A stretch of 64,000 nucleotides of DNA from Candida dubliniensis CD36. Its lineage: Eukaryota; Ascomycota; Pichiomycetes; Serinales; Debaryomycetaceae. The notes beneath the pieces were generated by a model, which did no database searches, was not told where the DNA came from, and saw only the letters and a list, made by a program, of their open reading frames with translations. Location: assembly GCF_000026945.1 (NCBI RefSeq), contig NC_012860.1, forward strand, positions 1,674,001-1,738,000, written 5' to 3'. Made by a program: the position numbers and the translations under genes. This document shows positions 11,282 to 23,382 of this stretch, piece after piece; positions within the stretch are counted from its first letter, which is position 1; each line of letters starts with the position of its first letter.

Positions 11282-14200
11282 ATAGTAGTAGTAAATATAA
11301 GTTAAAAATTAATTAATAAATAAAAAGTGAAACTAATCAATGAATAAAGGATTGATGAAAAAGATAGGAAGAAAGTAAATAGTATATATATATATATATA
11401 TATACATATGGTAGTAGTTAGCTAACTAATTAAAAAAGAAATTCTTACTTTTCCATTTTGAGGGTGGTGCCATCTCACACGACTTTTGTGATCTAATTTG
11501 GGTGGTGGTGGGTTTGGCATAGTTTTCCCATTGTTTGTTTGTTTGTTTGTTTGTTTGTAGAGAAGGGAACTTATTATTTATTATGCATATTCTAGGGTGA
11601 TAATATGTTTGCATATTTACGTTAAATGGGTTAAATAAAAAATTTTTCAAACCTCCTAGCTATTCCAACAAATCACGAACTATAAACCCACTCCAAACCA
11701 TCATCACCACCAATGCTCATAACAAATCAGTTGAAATGTGTGGGGAAAAAGAAAGATAAGAATTTATTTGCTGGTTTGTGAGGGGGGGGGGGAGTGGGGT
11801 GGGGAAATTTAGACAGACCTAAAAGATTAGCATAGCAGCATAGCAGCATAGCAGCAACAACAGCAGGGAGGATATATGTATTAAATCAAATGAAAGATGA
11901 AACAGTAATGGAGGATTATAAAGTTATTCGAATACTACTGCTACTACTACTACTGTTATTGTTATTGTTATTGAATGTGGCGTGTACTGGTGGTAGGGAA
12001 AAAAGTCTATTTTTAATTTGAGGAGGAGGGGAAGGAGGAGGAGGGGAAAGAAAAAAGTGCGTACTGCATATTAGTACTGAGTCTAGTCTAGTCTAGTCCA
12101 ATTCCAGTATCATTACACAAAACTTCAAAAATAACACAAATTTTTTCTTTGTTTTTTGTTGTTTTTGTGTTGTGTTGTGTTTTATTTTTTACATTAGAAG
12201 ATACCGATGACGTAATGAAAATTGTCTCATTCAATTCAATTCAATTCAATTCAATTCAATTTACTTATAAAGTATGTGAACTACTTACTTAATTGATATC
12301 TATTGTTATTGTTTCTATAAAGTTAGAACTTATCATCTACTACTTAACATAACCTGATTAAGAGAAGAAGCATATTTTCTTATTCTTATGTATCGAACTG
12401 GGGGGGTTGGATATTGAATATTGTCATGACAATATTATAATATTGTCTAGAATTTATTCTCACCCTCTCTCTATGTTACACCGTCAATATTAACAACAAC
12501 AACAATATTAACAACAACAACGAGTCGAACACCTGAAAATTAAAAGGTATTCCGAAAAAACAATTATAACAAAGTTTTCCATTTTCCAGAAATAAAAGAA
12601 TATATTGCAAAATTACTTGTCTCGAGTAAGTAGTTCTCTTTTGTGAGTTTTATCCGGTCAAAGTTTAGTCTTTTCTAACTAAATTTGCTTTGGTTAGGTG
12701 AATATTTAAAGATTAAAAATGACAAACTAGTCTTTGTTTTTCAAAATCATTTTATCATACAAAAAGTATCTATAAGTCAAATCAAAACAATGAAAAGATA
12801 GATTGTTGATTTGATTTGAGTTTTTTGGCAGTTTAGTCAATGATTTAGTTTTGGCATTCCCTATCCCCCCTCCCTATTCATCTCCATTATCTTTTATTAG
12901 GTTTAAGCCCCCACAGTTACTCTCCTGATGATTCCACATTCTTTTAAAAACTGCTTATTGTTATTTAGTTCTTCTTCTTATAGCTATGATCTGATCTGAT
13001 CTGATCAGCTTGGTTTGGTTTGGTTTGGTTTGGTTTACATATTATGGATGAACGGCAATAAAACATTGATTGATGAAAAAGAATAAATTTTGCTACCATT
13101 TTTCTTACAAATTTCATTTTAAAAAGAAAAAGAAAAAGAAAAGCCAACAAACCTTTATGACATCATTAATCCAGAGTACTTATTAAATCAAACAACAAAC
13201 AAACAAACAAACAAACTTCTTCTATCAGGAGAAACTATAGATGTTTTATCTAATCCTATTGAATGATTTTCGGAGATCTATATTGACAATTCTTTCTTAT
13301 TGGTGAATTCTTAATCCTCAATAGATCTCGCTTCTTCAAAATTACGGACTTTGACTTTGAAAGTCTTACTACTATGGTTATTGTGTTAGATATAATGTTA
13401 CTTCTAGTGTTAATTCTTTAATTTGAATATATGATTACTGATTAACATATATTCTTTGTTTCTTATTATAATGACGTATTCATTTCATTTCATTTCATTT
13501 AATTTCATATTTTGTCTCTATGCAACATCATCTATTATTACTACAACCTTATATTCATGGACATTTCTTAGTTGGGTAACCAATACAGAATTCTTCATTT
13601 CACGGTAATACTTTACTTTACCATATGTCCCATTATTTTATATACAAGCTAGTTAATTTCTGTTTCTAGACCATTGGTATGATTGTTCTAGAACAACAAT
13701 ATTATCTTGTTGTTGTTGTTGTCGTCAGTTTGATAATTTCTTGTCTTCTGGGCCATCCTCCCCTTCCCCCCTGCCCCCCCCCCCCGGTGTAATCAATTAT
13801 TTTCTTGTATATTTAATGATCTGATTAATACTTTAAAAATATTATCAATTAACTGCAACAACCCCGTTATATTATAACAAAATAAAGCAATCAATTAATT
13901 AATTAATACTTCAAATAAATTTCTTGTTGACTAGACAATGTTATTAAACAATAGGAACAAGTTCCATACCCATACATACATACATACATATATAGCAGCA
14001 ATCTTTCATTAACCAATTAGCCATAATAATCATAATTAGTAGTTGCAAAATGAATAAATAAATTCATCTCCTGTTATACTTCTTTAATAGCCTGTAACTA
14101 TAAATAATAATAATAATGGTAATAAACTCCATCTCCTTATTATATGGTCGTGCATAAACCACAATTTCCCAATTGGAATTTTTTTTTTTTTTTTTTTTTT

Positions 14201-14309
14201 TTTTCTTATGAGATGATCATCAAATCAATTTAAAAGGGAACTCTCAAACCAAATAGATCAGATCAACTTATTAATAACTTTACACTCCATTTAATAGTGT
14301 TTAACAAAT
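11074..14309. other. 3.2-kb gene-free divergent intergenic region
   Basis: No conserved ORF or RNA gene was found between the kinase and URB1 starts. The stretch is crowded with simple repeats: TAG/GTA (11247-11292), TTTG tetramers (11532-11558), AGCATAGC (11827-11855), polypurine GGAGGA blocks (12020-12055), TAGTC pentamers (12082-12098), CAATT pentamers (12231-12262), GATCT (12986-13006), GGTTT (13012-13036), a C-run (13768-13785) and a T-run (14180-14204). TTTCATTTCATT pentamers occur near 13475-13500. It probably holds two large promoters and long 5' leaders. Confidence 0.65.
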
Positions 14310-17300
14310 ATGAGTGAAGTCAAAAAGAGGAAGATTTATTCTTCATCATCAGTCAATGTTGATTATGGATTAATTGAACAATTAAATCAGATAATATCAA
14401 TTATTCCAACCCCAATTGGCGGTAAAATAACCATACCCGCCAATGAAAATGACAAGATCAATATTATCCCATTATTAATATCATTTATTGAATCAAAGAA
14501 TTTACCCAAAATCTTATCTATATGGTCATATTATTCATCAACTAATGATTTAAACAATTTAATTGATATATCTATTAAATTATCAAAAATTACTTTCCAA
14601 ATTGATCAAATTAAATTTGATTTATCAATTTTATCAAAACAATTAATTCTTGAATTTTATAAACAAATTTTAAATAATTCTCAATATATGAAAATCATAT
14701 ATCGAGCTTTAAATAATATGAAACCAAATTTAACTATTGCTAATATTCAAATCTTGATAAATATGATTAAATTTGATCCTATGATTATTGGACAAGAATT
14801 TTTAAATGGATTTGATTTAACATTAAATGTATTACCAAAATTACTAATACCTAAAAAATATGAATTAGAATCTGCTGGTGGTGCTGGTGGTGGTGGCGCT
14901 GCTGCTGCTGGTGCAGCTGCTGCCGCTGGTGAGAATTTCAAATCTACTATTCGATCTAATTTTATTAGATTTTGGTTTGAATTATGTTCTAATGTATCAT
15001 TCATTCATCGACAAGATTTATTACTTAATCATCGGAAAATTCTTAATAATATATGGAAATATTTATCTATTGATTCAATTGAATTAATTGAATTTATTAT
15101 TGAATTTATTGATTTGAAAATATTTCAAGAATCAAATTTCCAAAGATCAATTAAATGTAAAATATTAAATGAAAATTTCATTTATAAAATATCAACTTTG
15201 TTTACTAAATTAAATGGTACCACCACCACCACCACCATCAAAAACAAATTTATTACATTTATTGATAAATTAGCTATTGATTCTAAATATGGTTTAAGTT
15301 TCCCTAATGATAAATTATGGGAAAAAAATTCTCCTATTGGAGTTATAATTGAAATTAATAATAAACAATTTAAAATTGCCAATAAATTATTATATACTTT
15401 AGTTACAAGTCTTAAACCCAATGAATCAAATGATCAATTACAATATATTATAAGAATCCTTAATTATAATCAAGAATTGATCCCTCCTTATATGAATTGG
15501 ATAGTACAACATGGTGGTGGTTATCATGATCCTTCTTTAACTTCATGGTGGATTACTTATACTTTATTATATTCACAAATTTTACAAATCCCATTACCAC
15601 CATTACCACCATTATCTAATATCAATAATGGTAATAATTTTATTAAATTTGATAGTAAATTAATTAGTGAAAATATTATTTTGGCACCATTAGGGAAAAA
15701 TGTTTTAATTAATGGATTAACTACTAATAAACCTTTAATTATTCAATTAACATTACAATTGATTTTATATATTTTGAAAAAATTAGAAAATTTTTTAAAT
15801 ATTGTTAATGTTAAACAAGATTTAATTGATTTGGTTTTCACTCAATTACCTGATTTAAATTCAATAATTCAAGTAATAAATTCAAATTCAAATTCATCTT
15901 CATCTTCATCTTCAATATCACAACTGCATAAAATCATTAAATTAACGGCATTAACTATTATTGAAAAATATGAATCATTATTACCATCAACCACTAGTAC
16001 TGCTACTACTACTACTGCTACCACTAGCACCACTACTAATAATAATTTGGTTCAAAAATTAGTATCTATGGGTATATCTACATTCACAGAAAATGTTGAT
16101 AATAATTTAACCAATTATGATTTAATTTTATTTGATTTATATATGAAAATCAATAATCATATTGATAATGGTCAAGATTTTAAATGGTGGAATAAATTAA
16201 CTAATAATTCTAATTCATTTTTCACAATTTTAATTAAATTTATAATTACAACTCAAAATATTAATAGTAATAATTCTCATATTATAATTATGAAAATTTA
16301 TCAATTATTGAATAAATTATGTAATGATAAAATGTTATTTAATAATCAATTATTAGTATCACCAATTATGGCATTAATTTATTCATTAGATGATAATGAT
16401 AATCAATTGGAAAAAATTTGGAATATGTTGGATGAAACAATATCACGAGTAATTAGAACTCCTTATAAATATCTTGATTTAAGTCATTCACAATATCAAG
16501 ATACTAGTATATTTATTGTTGCCTTGGTTGAACAATTTAAATTTGTCCTCAACAATAAAGAAACCACATTTGATAATGATGATGATGATGATGATAATAA
16601 TGATGATATTAGATATATTAAATGGTTATTTAAATTTTTCAAATATTTGATTCTTATTGGTGAATCAAAAGATTCATTATTATTATTATTAGTTAATAAT
16701 CAATTGAATATTGAAAAGTTAAATTTGATTGATAATTTGAATTTTTCGTCCTCCACTTCCACCTCCACTACAACTAAAAACAAATTCAATTTGAAAGATT
16801 CACTGATTATGGAAATTATTATGAATTATTCAATTGATGAATTGATTAATAAAATGGCATTATTTGAAAAAAAAATAATTTCATCAAATTTGGATTTTTT
16901 AGCATGTTTATTATTAGTTGATTTATTGATTCAAAAACCAAAACCAAAACCAACAACCCAAGTGAAGCAATTTATTGAATTAATTTTCTCAAAAATTTGG
17001 ACATTTTTAATGAATTCTACTTTTAATGAACAAGAAGGGGACAATGATGATAATGATGGAGCCATTAAATATTTTATATCAATGAAAACTTGGGGACCAT
17101 TTTTCAAATCTAACCAATTAATCAATAATGAAATCATAACCATAGTTTTACAATTATATAATGAGATTTTAATTAATTTACCAAATGTTATCATTGATCA
17201 ACAATTGGCTAATTATTTATTTGAACAATTATCCCAAAAAAAAGAAGAAAGCGAAGAAGACGAAAAATTATTATATCAATTTATATGGATTATGAATAAA

Positions 17301-19994
17301 GATCAATTACAAAAATTATTAACAATTTGTCAATACAATAATTACAATAATGAGAAATTATTTATTAATATTATTAAAACATGTATTGATAAAAAATTAT
17401 CAATTAATTTTTTTGATTTCCAAAAAATTTATAAATTGAATAACAAAAATGAAGAATATAGTTTAATTCAAGGAAGAAAAGAATTATTAACAAAATTGAT
17501 TGAATTTGATTTAATTCAATTTGACATAAATAATGAGGATGATACTCAATTGAATTCAATTATTGATGAAATTTTATCTAATAATGAAGATTATTTCTTG
17601 ATTGATAGTTTGGTTAAAAAATCATCGAATTTGATAGTATCAAAATTAATGAAAATTGATTCATCAACAAACAATGTTCAAAATATCAATTATTTAAAAT
17701 GTTTAGTGGTTTATTCTATGACAAAACAAACAAATTTGAATATTCCCCAAAAATTATTAACTCAAGTATTAACAATTATCATTGATAAATTACAACACAA
17801 TAAAATTTTAGATGATGAATTGAATTGGAATCAAATATTGACAATATTAAATTTACAAGATCATATTTCATTATCATTATTTCAATCAATTTTCCAATCA
17901 ATTGAATTAAAACAAACATTTATTCCTCAATTTCTTGAATTTATTATTAAATTTTATCAATCAGAACTGACTATCAACATAATTGATGATGTGAAAATTT
18001 GGTTACATAAGGCAATGCTTTATATTACTAAAAAATTTGCTGAATGTAATAATCAATTTGAAGATTTAATGAAAAATCAATTTAATCAATTTCTTTATCA
18101 AATGAGTCGAATTTTCCATATTATTAATATATGGAATTTAATTCCTAACACAATTATAAATACTCAAATTGATGTTATATTACAATCAAATGAAAATTGG
18201 ATAAATCATAATGATAGTAATGGGGTGGGAGTTGGAATATTAAAATATTTAATTCAATTAATAGTTAATTGTGAAAATTGGAAACAAATTGATTATATTA
18301 AATTATTTCAAATTAGTTTAAATCAATTAAATTGTTTAAATGAATTACCTAATAATCAAAATAATGAATTGAAATATTATTCATCAATGATTTTATATTT
18401 ATTATTTAATTTTGATAATCATCATAATCAATCTACAAATAACAATAACAATAACAATAACAATAACAATAATAATAATAATAAATTATCAACGTTTATG
18501 AATTTACAATTATTATTATCAAAATATTTAGGTAGTAATCGACCAGAAGATTTATTAATTAAATCAATTTTAATTAAAATTGAATCCAAAATTTCAATTA
18601 GTTGGATGATTAAAGTGAATAATTGGGAATTCCAAGAAGAAGAAGATGATGATAATGATGACGTGACAATGTTTGATTTATCTTTGAATAAACGACTTAT
18701 TAAAAATGATAATGGAAATTTAACAATTTGTTTAAATAAACAAATGATTAAAAATTCATTAAATTCAATTCAATTGACATTACCTAATTTTGGTAATATC
18801 ATTAAAAATGAAAATAAAAATAAAAATAAAAATAAAAATAAAAACAGGTCCAATAATAATGATAATAATTTATCATTTGATGAAAAATGGAATCAAATAG
18901 AAAATTTTTATCAATTTAGTAATAGTATTCTTCAGGTAGATAAATTAGCTTATGATCATGAATTTTTATTGATGGTTATTTTAAATAATGATGAATTATT
19001 GAAATATAATGGGAATAAGAATAGAGAAAAACCTAAGACAATAAAATCATCATCATCATCATCATCAATTAGTTATTCATTTAATATTAAAAATTTGATT
19101 GATACTGGGATTTTACAAGTAATTGTAATTAGTCTTGGTGATAATAATGAATCAATTTCAAAAATTGCTCAAATCATCCTTGGTAAAGTTTTACAATCAA
19201 TCAATAATCCCAACCCTAACCCCAATATTGAAAATAATAATGATACCGACAATGATATTAATAAATCATTTAAAGATAAAAATATTTATCGAATTTATTT
19301 ATCAACAATATTATTTACTTTAAGAACCAATCAATCAATCATTATTCCTCATTTGATTTGGTTTATATGGAGTCAATTTATTCCAATATTATCTAATCCT
19401 GGTCATTTTCTTTATGATAAAGTCACTCGATTTGTATTATCACATCCCATAATTAAACCAAATCAAATCCCATTATTTAATTCAATTATTAATCATTCTG
19501 ATAAATACAACAACAATGATTTAATAAATTCTCATTCCAATGATACCAATAATTATTCTTATTATCGAGAATTAAATTGGTTAATTGATATTATTAATCA
19601 AGGTATTATATCTAAATTGGATTTATCATTAATTTGTAATTATGATAATGGAATATTTATTGAATTTTTCATTAATTTAATTAATTTAAAATATTTGAAT
19701 TTTAAATTAAAATCTTCAATTTTGAAATTTATTTATAAATTACAATCAATTGATCAAGGTTCAGATTCATTAATTACAAGATTTGGAATATTAAATGATT
19801 TACAATTAATTATGCCCCTGTCAAAAATAAATGAAACTAGTATTATTGATAAACAATTGAAAATTAATATTGATGAATTGATATTACGATTTGGTATTAG
19901 TGTTGGATCAAGTAAACGAGTTAGACAATGGATTGGTGATGATAATGAATTAGAAAATACTTTGAAACGAATTCATCAACAATCACAATTATGA
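14310..19994 (+). CDS. URB1: Nucleolar pre-60S ribosome biogenesis factor (Npa1/Urb1)
   Basis: A 1894-residue alpha-helical repeat protein that acts in the nucleolus in early 60S subunit assembly. The N-terminal Npa1-type region covers roughly residues 40-380, including RSNFIRFWFELCSNVSF and HRQDLLLNHRKI followed by NIWKYLSIDSIELIEFII. The C-terminal region contains FKLKSSILKFIYKL near the end, as in the second conserved block of the family. Length is close to S. cerevisiae Urb1 (about 1760), the excess coming from inserts: a Gly/Ala run at about 190-208 encoded by GCT/GGT repeats, Asn, Ser, Thr and Asp runs, and a Lys-Asn run near 1505. The ATG at 14310 directly precedes a basic MSEVKKRKIYS start with no nearer alternative. 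Confidence 0.85.
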   Translation: MSEVKKRKIYSSSSVNVDYGLIEQLNQIISIIPTPIGGKITIPANENDKINIIPLLISFIESKNLPKILSIWSYYSSTNDLNNLIDISIKLSKITFQIDQIKFDLSILSKQLILEFYKQILNNSQYMKIIYRALNNMKPNLTIANIQILINMIKFDPMIIGQEFLNGFDLTLNVLPKLLIPKKYELESAGGAGGGGAAAAGAAAAAGENFKSTIRSNFIRFWFELCSNVSFIHRQDLLLNHRKILNNIWKYLSIDSIELIEFIIEFIDLKIFQESNFQRSIKCKILNENFIYKISTLFTKLNGTTTTTTIKNKFITFIDKLAIDSKYGLSFPNDKLWEKNSPIGVIIEINNKQFKIANKLLYTLVTSLKPNESNDQLQYIIRILNYNQELIPPYMNWIVQHGGGYHDPSLTSWWITYTLLYSQILQIPLPPLPPLSNINNGNNFIKFDSKLISENIILAPLGKNVLINGLTTNKPLIIQLTLQLILYILKKLENFLNIVNVKQDLIDLVFTQLPDLNSIIQVINSNSNSSSSSSSISQLHKIIKLTALTIIEKYESLLPSTTSTATTTTATTSTTTNNNLVQKLVSMGISTFTENVDNNLTNYDLILFDLYMKINNHIDNGQDFKWWNKLTNNSNSFFTILIKFIITTQNINSNNSHIIIMKIYQLLNKLCNDKMLFNNQLLVSPIMALIYSLDDNDNQLEKIWNMLDETISRVIRTPYKYLDLSHSQYQDTSIFIVALVEQFKFVLNNKETTFDNDDDDDDNNDDIRYIKWLFKFFKYLILIGESKDSLLLLLVNNQLNIEKLNLIDNLNFSSSTSTSTTTKNKFNLKDSLIMEIIMNYSIDELINKMALFEKKIISSNLDFLACLLLVDLLIQKPKPKPTTQVKQFIELIFSKIWTFLMNSTFNEQEGDNDDNDGAIKYFISMKTWGPFFKSNQLINNEIITIVLQLYNEILINLPNVIIDQQLANYLFEQLSQKKEESEEDEKLLYQFIWIMNKDQLQKLLTICQYNNYNNEKLFINIIKTCIDKKLSINFFDFQKIYKLNNKNEEYSLIQGRKELLTKLIEFDLIQFDINNEDDTQLNSIIDEILSNNEDYFLIDSLVKKSSNLIVSKLMKIDSSTNNVQNINYLKCLVVYSMTKQTNLNIPQKLLTQVLTIIIDKLQHNKILDDELNWNQILTILNLQDHISLSLFQSIFQSIELKQTFIPQFLEFIIKFYQSELTINIIDDVKIWLHKAMLYITKKFAECNNQFEDLMKNQFNQFLYQMSRIFHIINIWNLIPNTIINTQIDVILQSNENWINHNDSNGVGVGILKYLIQLIVNCENWKQIDYIKLFQISLNQLNCLNELPNNQNNELKYYSSMILYLLFNFDNHHNQSTNNNNNNNNNNNNNNNKLSTFMNLQLLLSKYLGSNRPEDLLIKSILIKIESKISISWMIKVNNWEFQEEEDDDNDDVTMFDLSLNKRLIKNDNGNLTICLNKQMIKNSLNSIQLTLPNFGNIIKNENKNKNKNKNKNRSNNNDNNLSFDEKWNQIENFYQFSNSILQVDKLAYDHEFLLMVILNNDELLKYNGNKNREKPKTIKSSSSSSSISYSFNIKNLIDTGILQVIVISLGDNNESISKIAQIILGKVLQSINNPNPNPNIENNNDTDNDINKSFKDKNIYRIYLSTILFTLRTNQSIIIPHLIWFIWSQFIPILSNPGHFLYDKVTRFVLSHPIIKPNQIPLFNSIINHSDKYNNNDLINSHSNDTNNYSYYRELNWLIDIINQGIISKLDLSLICNYDNGIFIEFFINLINLKYLNFKLKSSILKFIYKLQSIDQGSDSLITRFGILNDLQLIMPLSKINETSIIDKQLKINIDELILRFGISVGSSKRVRQWIGDDNELENTLKRIHQQSQL

Positions 19995-20552
19995 TACATA
20001 TATATATATAATGCTTAAAATAAGTTTTAATAGAAAAGTTAATCTAAATAATACTAAGAAATTAGATATATGAATGAATAAATAAATAAATAAACCACCG
20101 AGAAATCTATTAATCCTCTTCTCTCTCTTTGTCTCTCTTCAATAAAAATATTAATCTTAATAATTGAATAAGGTAGATATGTTTATTAATTTGTATTTGC
20201 TTGACCCCCAATTAGTATTGAAAGAAATAATTGGTGGTATGAACTTGCCGCGCTTAATTCAATTTTCATGAAAATTTTTTTACCCGTTTGGGAAGAAATT
20301 AATTTAGCGGATAATTTTTTTTTTTTTTTCATAATCTTTTCATCTTTTCATCAATTCATATCAACTTGCTCTTTTAAATAAATACAAGAGGAAGATAACC
20401 ATATCATTTTAATAATTAATTATTTCAAATTTTTTTTTTTAAAAAAAAAAGGGGAGAAAGCAAGATTTCACGATAGAATAAATCAAATATATATATATAT
20501 GTTATCAGTTGATTTTGTATAAATTTCAAACTTGACTATTATTATTAGTATT
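19995..20552. other. Intergenic region URB1-ZCF4
   Basis: A 558-bp gap between the URB1 stop and the ATG of the zinc-cluster gene. It contains short TA and AATA tracts, T-runs near 20313-20328 and a T/A switch at 20428-20451. No gene is seen. Confidence 0.7.
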
Positions 20553-21194
20553 ATGAAACTATCTATTAATGGGGTGAAAATGAAACGAACAAGATCTAAA
20601 ACAGGTTGTTTAACTTGTCGAAAAAGAAAGAAGAAATGTGATGAAAATAAACCAAATTGTAATAATTGTATTCATTTAAATAAAGAATGCGTTTGGCCAA
20701 ATAAAGATAACAATAACATATTTATTACTACCACCACCAAAAGGATAACTAAGCCTATGGATAAAGATAGTATAATTAAAACTAATAATAGAGAAACAAC
20801 AACATTATTAAAACCCATTGAAAACAAAACTCAAGATCATATTCTAAAACATGACCCAGCCATACTATTAAAAGCCCTATATCCTCAACAATTTGTACCA
20901 TCACCAACAAATCAAGAAGAATATGGGGCAACATCCAAGAATATGGTACTACTAGATTCTTCAATAATAAATTCAAATTCAAATTCAAATTTAAATTCAA
21001 ATTCAAATTCAAATTCACCAATAATGAAAAAATCTAATTATTATTTAGAAAGAATAGCCATGCAACAAGATTGTGTTGAAGAAGATTATTTATCCCGGTC
21101 ATCATTTCAATACATTGATATTGATACTAAACTGAGTCATAATAATGATAATAATAACAATAACGATCAATCCAAATCCAATAATTCACCATAA
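20553..21194 (+). CDS. ZCF4: Short Zn(II)2Cys6 transcription factor (ZCF4-like)
   Basis: A fungal binuclear zinc-cluster DNA-binding protein, 213 residues from the ATG at 20553 (a second ATG at 20580 would give 204). Six cysteines at about 19, 22, 29, 36, 39 and 46 have the spacing CX2CX6CX6CX2CX6C, with the basic RKRKKK between the second and third, and CVWPNKDN follows. After the finger there is only Asn/Ser-rich, mostly disordered sequence and no fungal-specific middle domain, so it is much shorter than most Zn2Cys6 regulators. The end has an Asn-rich tail. The symbol is given because I recall ZCF4 next to HAP2 in C. albicans; its targets cannot be read from the sequence. Confidence 0.82.
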   Translation: MKLSINGVKMKRTRSKTGCLTCRKRKKKCDENKPNCNNCIHLNKECVWPNKDNNNIFITTTTKRITKPMDKDSIIKTNNRETTTLLKPIENKTQDHILKHDPAILLKALYPQQFVPSPTNQEEYGATSKNMVLLDSSIINSNSNSNLNSNSNSNSPIMKKSNYYLERIAMQQDCVEEDYLSRSSFQYIDIDTKLSHNNDNNNNNDQSKSNNSP

Positions 21195-22251
21195 AATATT
21201 CCCCAAAACACACTTGTACCTACATCCATTTAAGTTACTAGTATTTATTCTATAATATTTGTTATTCTTTGGTTTGTGAAATTAGATTCATGGACTTTTT
21301 TGGTTGATGATCCAATAATATAATTGTTCCAAATAAAGGAAACAACTTCTAGTAAAAAAAAAAAAAACCAACTTCAATACCTGTAATTCTAAATCAAATA
21401 TGTCATGATTTAACTACCAATAAGATGGATTGATAAATCTTGTAACAATATTTCTCAGTGTGGAGCCATGTCTGTTTTGTTTGTCTCATAAGGTGGATAT
21501 TACCCCCTTGATTCCTCTGGTGATCGGGATGTAACAAGGGAAGGGAAGTGGGGGGGGGGGGGGGAGGGCTTATTTTTCAATAGGTCTAATGATACACCAC
21601 CAAACTTTGACGATAACAAAAATTTTTTTCAACATTACTTATAGTAATACTGCCCCTTGATAAATGTTATTCATTCATTGTAGTCATTGCATTTAGCATT
21701 ACATTGATTAATTAATCAATAACCAATAGGATATTCTTACAACCAATCGATACCTAATTATTCTCCAAATATGATATCAAAAAAAAAAAAAATGAAAATT
21801 GGAATTCAATGATATATAATCATTACCATCCATATCTTTCGTTCTGGCTTTGTAGTTGTATTAATACTCTTCATCTTTTGATTCATGTCCGATATCGCAA
21901 TCGAAATGGAAAACCTAAATAAATTCCTGCATATAACCATCGCCAAATTTTTTTTTGTTTTTTTTGTTTTTTCAAAATTGGAAAGAGACAAACAAAGAAT
22001 CATCATCACTACTACCAATCAGTAATATATATATACTTTCCATCAAAGTTCTACTAGATACATATATATACATATATATATATATTTCACGATAGTTGTC
22101 ATTCAAGACCTTCATTTCAATTATTTGAAGAAGTAATTTATACATTATCTTTAGATTAGACATTAATATCAATCATAACTAGATTTAGATTATTACATTG
22201 TACTACTACTACTGCCACTACTACTACCTGATTTAACCAACAAATAACAAA
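21195..22251. other. HAP2 upstream region
   Basis: 1.06 kb without a gene. It holds a 14-A run (21354-21367), an 18-bp-scale G tract at 21551-21565, TA repeats at 22060-22085 and CTA trinucleotides at 22202-22228 just before HAP2. CCAAT-like boxes are present near 21722-21744, which would allow autoregulation by the HAP complex, but this is only a motif match. Confidence 0.6.
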
Positions 22252-23185
22252 ATGACATCACTAGAAGATTCAAATGGACAAGCAACTTATTTTCAAGAAT
22301 CTGGTAATTCAACTCCAACAGTAGGACAATCTAATGATTCTCATCATAATCAACAACAACAACAACAACATGGTGTAGGCTCGTATTATCAAGATTCACC
22401 AAGTTCTACTTATACATATGAAGTTGAAGGAGAATATCTAGAGAATCATCCTAATGTTAATGCCACTATTCCTACTACATCAGTTCAATCATATGTTAAT
22501 AATGATAATGTTCATGGTGGAATAGAAACTGAAGAAGAAGAAGAAGAAGATAATGGTGGTGGTGATGGTGGTGATGGTGATGGTGATGATGTCAATGGCA
22601 CTAATGGTGGTGGTAATGAACAACCATTTTATGTTAATGCTAAACAATATCATCGAATTTTGAAAAGAAGAATTGCAAGAGCTAAATTAGAAGAAAATTT
22701 AAAAATTGCTCGTACTAGGAAACCTTATTTACATGAAAGTAGACATAAACATGCCATGAGAAGACCTCGTGGTCAAGGTGGGAGATTTTTAACTGCTGCA
22801 GAAATTGCTGAATTAGAAAAATCGAAAAAACAACAAGATGAACAATCTAATGGGAATGGGAATGGGAATGGGAATGAAGTCAAGAATGAGAATGATAGTA
22901 ATGACGTTAAAAAAGAGGATCAGAATGTCAATGTCAATGTCAATGAGAATAATAATAATAATGAAGTTAATAATGAAGTTAATAATGGAAATGAAACTAA
23001 ACAAATCGTAACAGAGAATAAAAAGGAAGAAATAGATAATACAACTAATGTTGATGTAATTAAGAAAGATAATGTTGAAAATGATGAAGAAATGAATTCA
23101 ATCGAACATAACAATATAAATATAAATACAAATGCAAATGATGAAGATGGAGATGGAGAAAAAGATAAAGATAAACAAATCAATG

Positions 23186-23255
<70 letters not shown>

Positions 23256-23382
23256 AGAAGAAAGTAAAGGTAATAATAATGAAAATAACATATCTAATGA
23301 AGAAGCAATTGAGAATAATAACAACAGTAATGTCAATGCCAATGCCAATGTTAATGTGAATGATGTACAAAAAGAACTATAA
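22252..23382 (+). CDS. HAP2: CCAAT-binding HAP complex subunit Hap2 (NF-YA)
   Basis: Sequence-specific subunit of the CCAAT-binding HAP complex, controlling respiration and, in Candida, iron-responsive genes. The conserved core begins near residue 123: [18 protein letters not shown] is the helix that binds the Hap3/Hap5 dimer, and [18 protein letters not shown] followed by GQGGRF is the DNA-contact segment. All basic and His residues expected there are present. The 376-residue length is typical for CUG-clade Hap2. Outside the core are a Gln run, an Asp/Gly-rich stretch, and a long Asn/Asp/Glu-rich tail including about 23 consecutive Asn encoded by a pure AAT repeat (about 23187-23255). It converges with CSE1. 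Confidence 0.95.
23187..23255 (+). repeat. (AAT)n coding microsatellite in HAP2
   Basis: About 23 AAT codons in a row, without synonymous changes, encode polyasparagine in the HAP2 tail. A pure repeat of one codon points to recent slippage expansion rather than selection for Asn with mixed codons. Confidence 0.85.

Noticed and set aside
11426..11480. Minus-strand ATG followed by MAPPSKWKSK and a GTAAGA, resembling a first exon
   Set aside because: No branch point, acceptor and second exon with recognisable coding were found downstream.
12505..12545. GTGTTCGACTC on the minus strand, resembling a polymerase III B-box
   Set aside because: No A-box at a usable distance and no cloverleaf.
20532..20552. 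Upstream TTG start for the zinc-cluster gene
   Set aside because: An ATG follows at 20553 in frame; TTG starts are not expected here.
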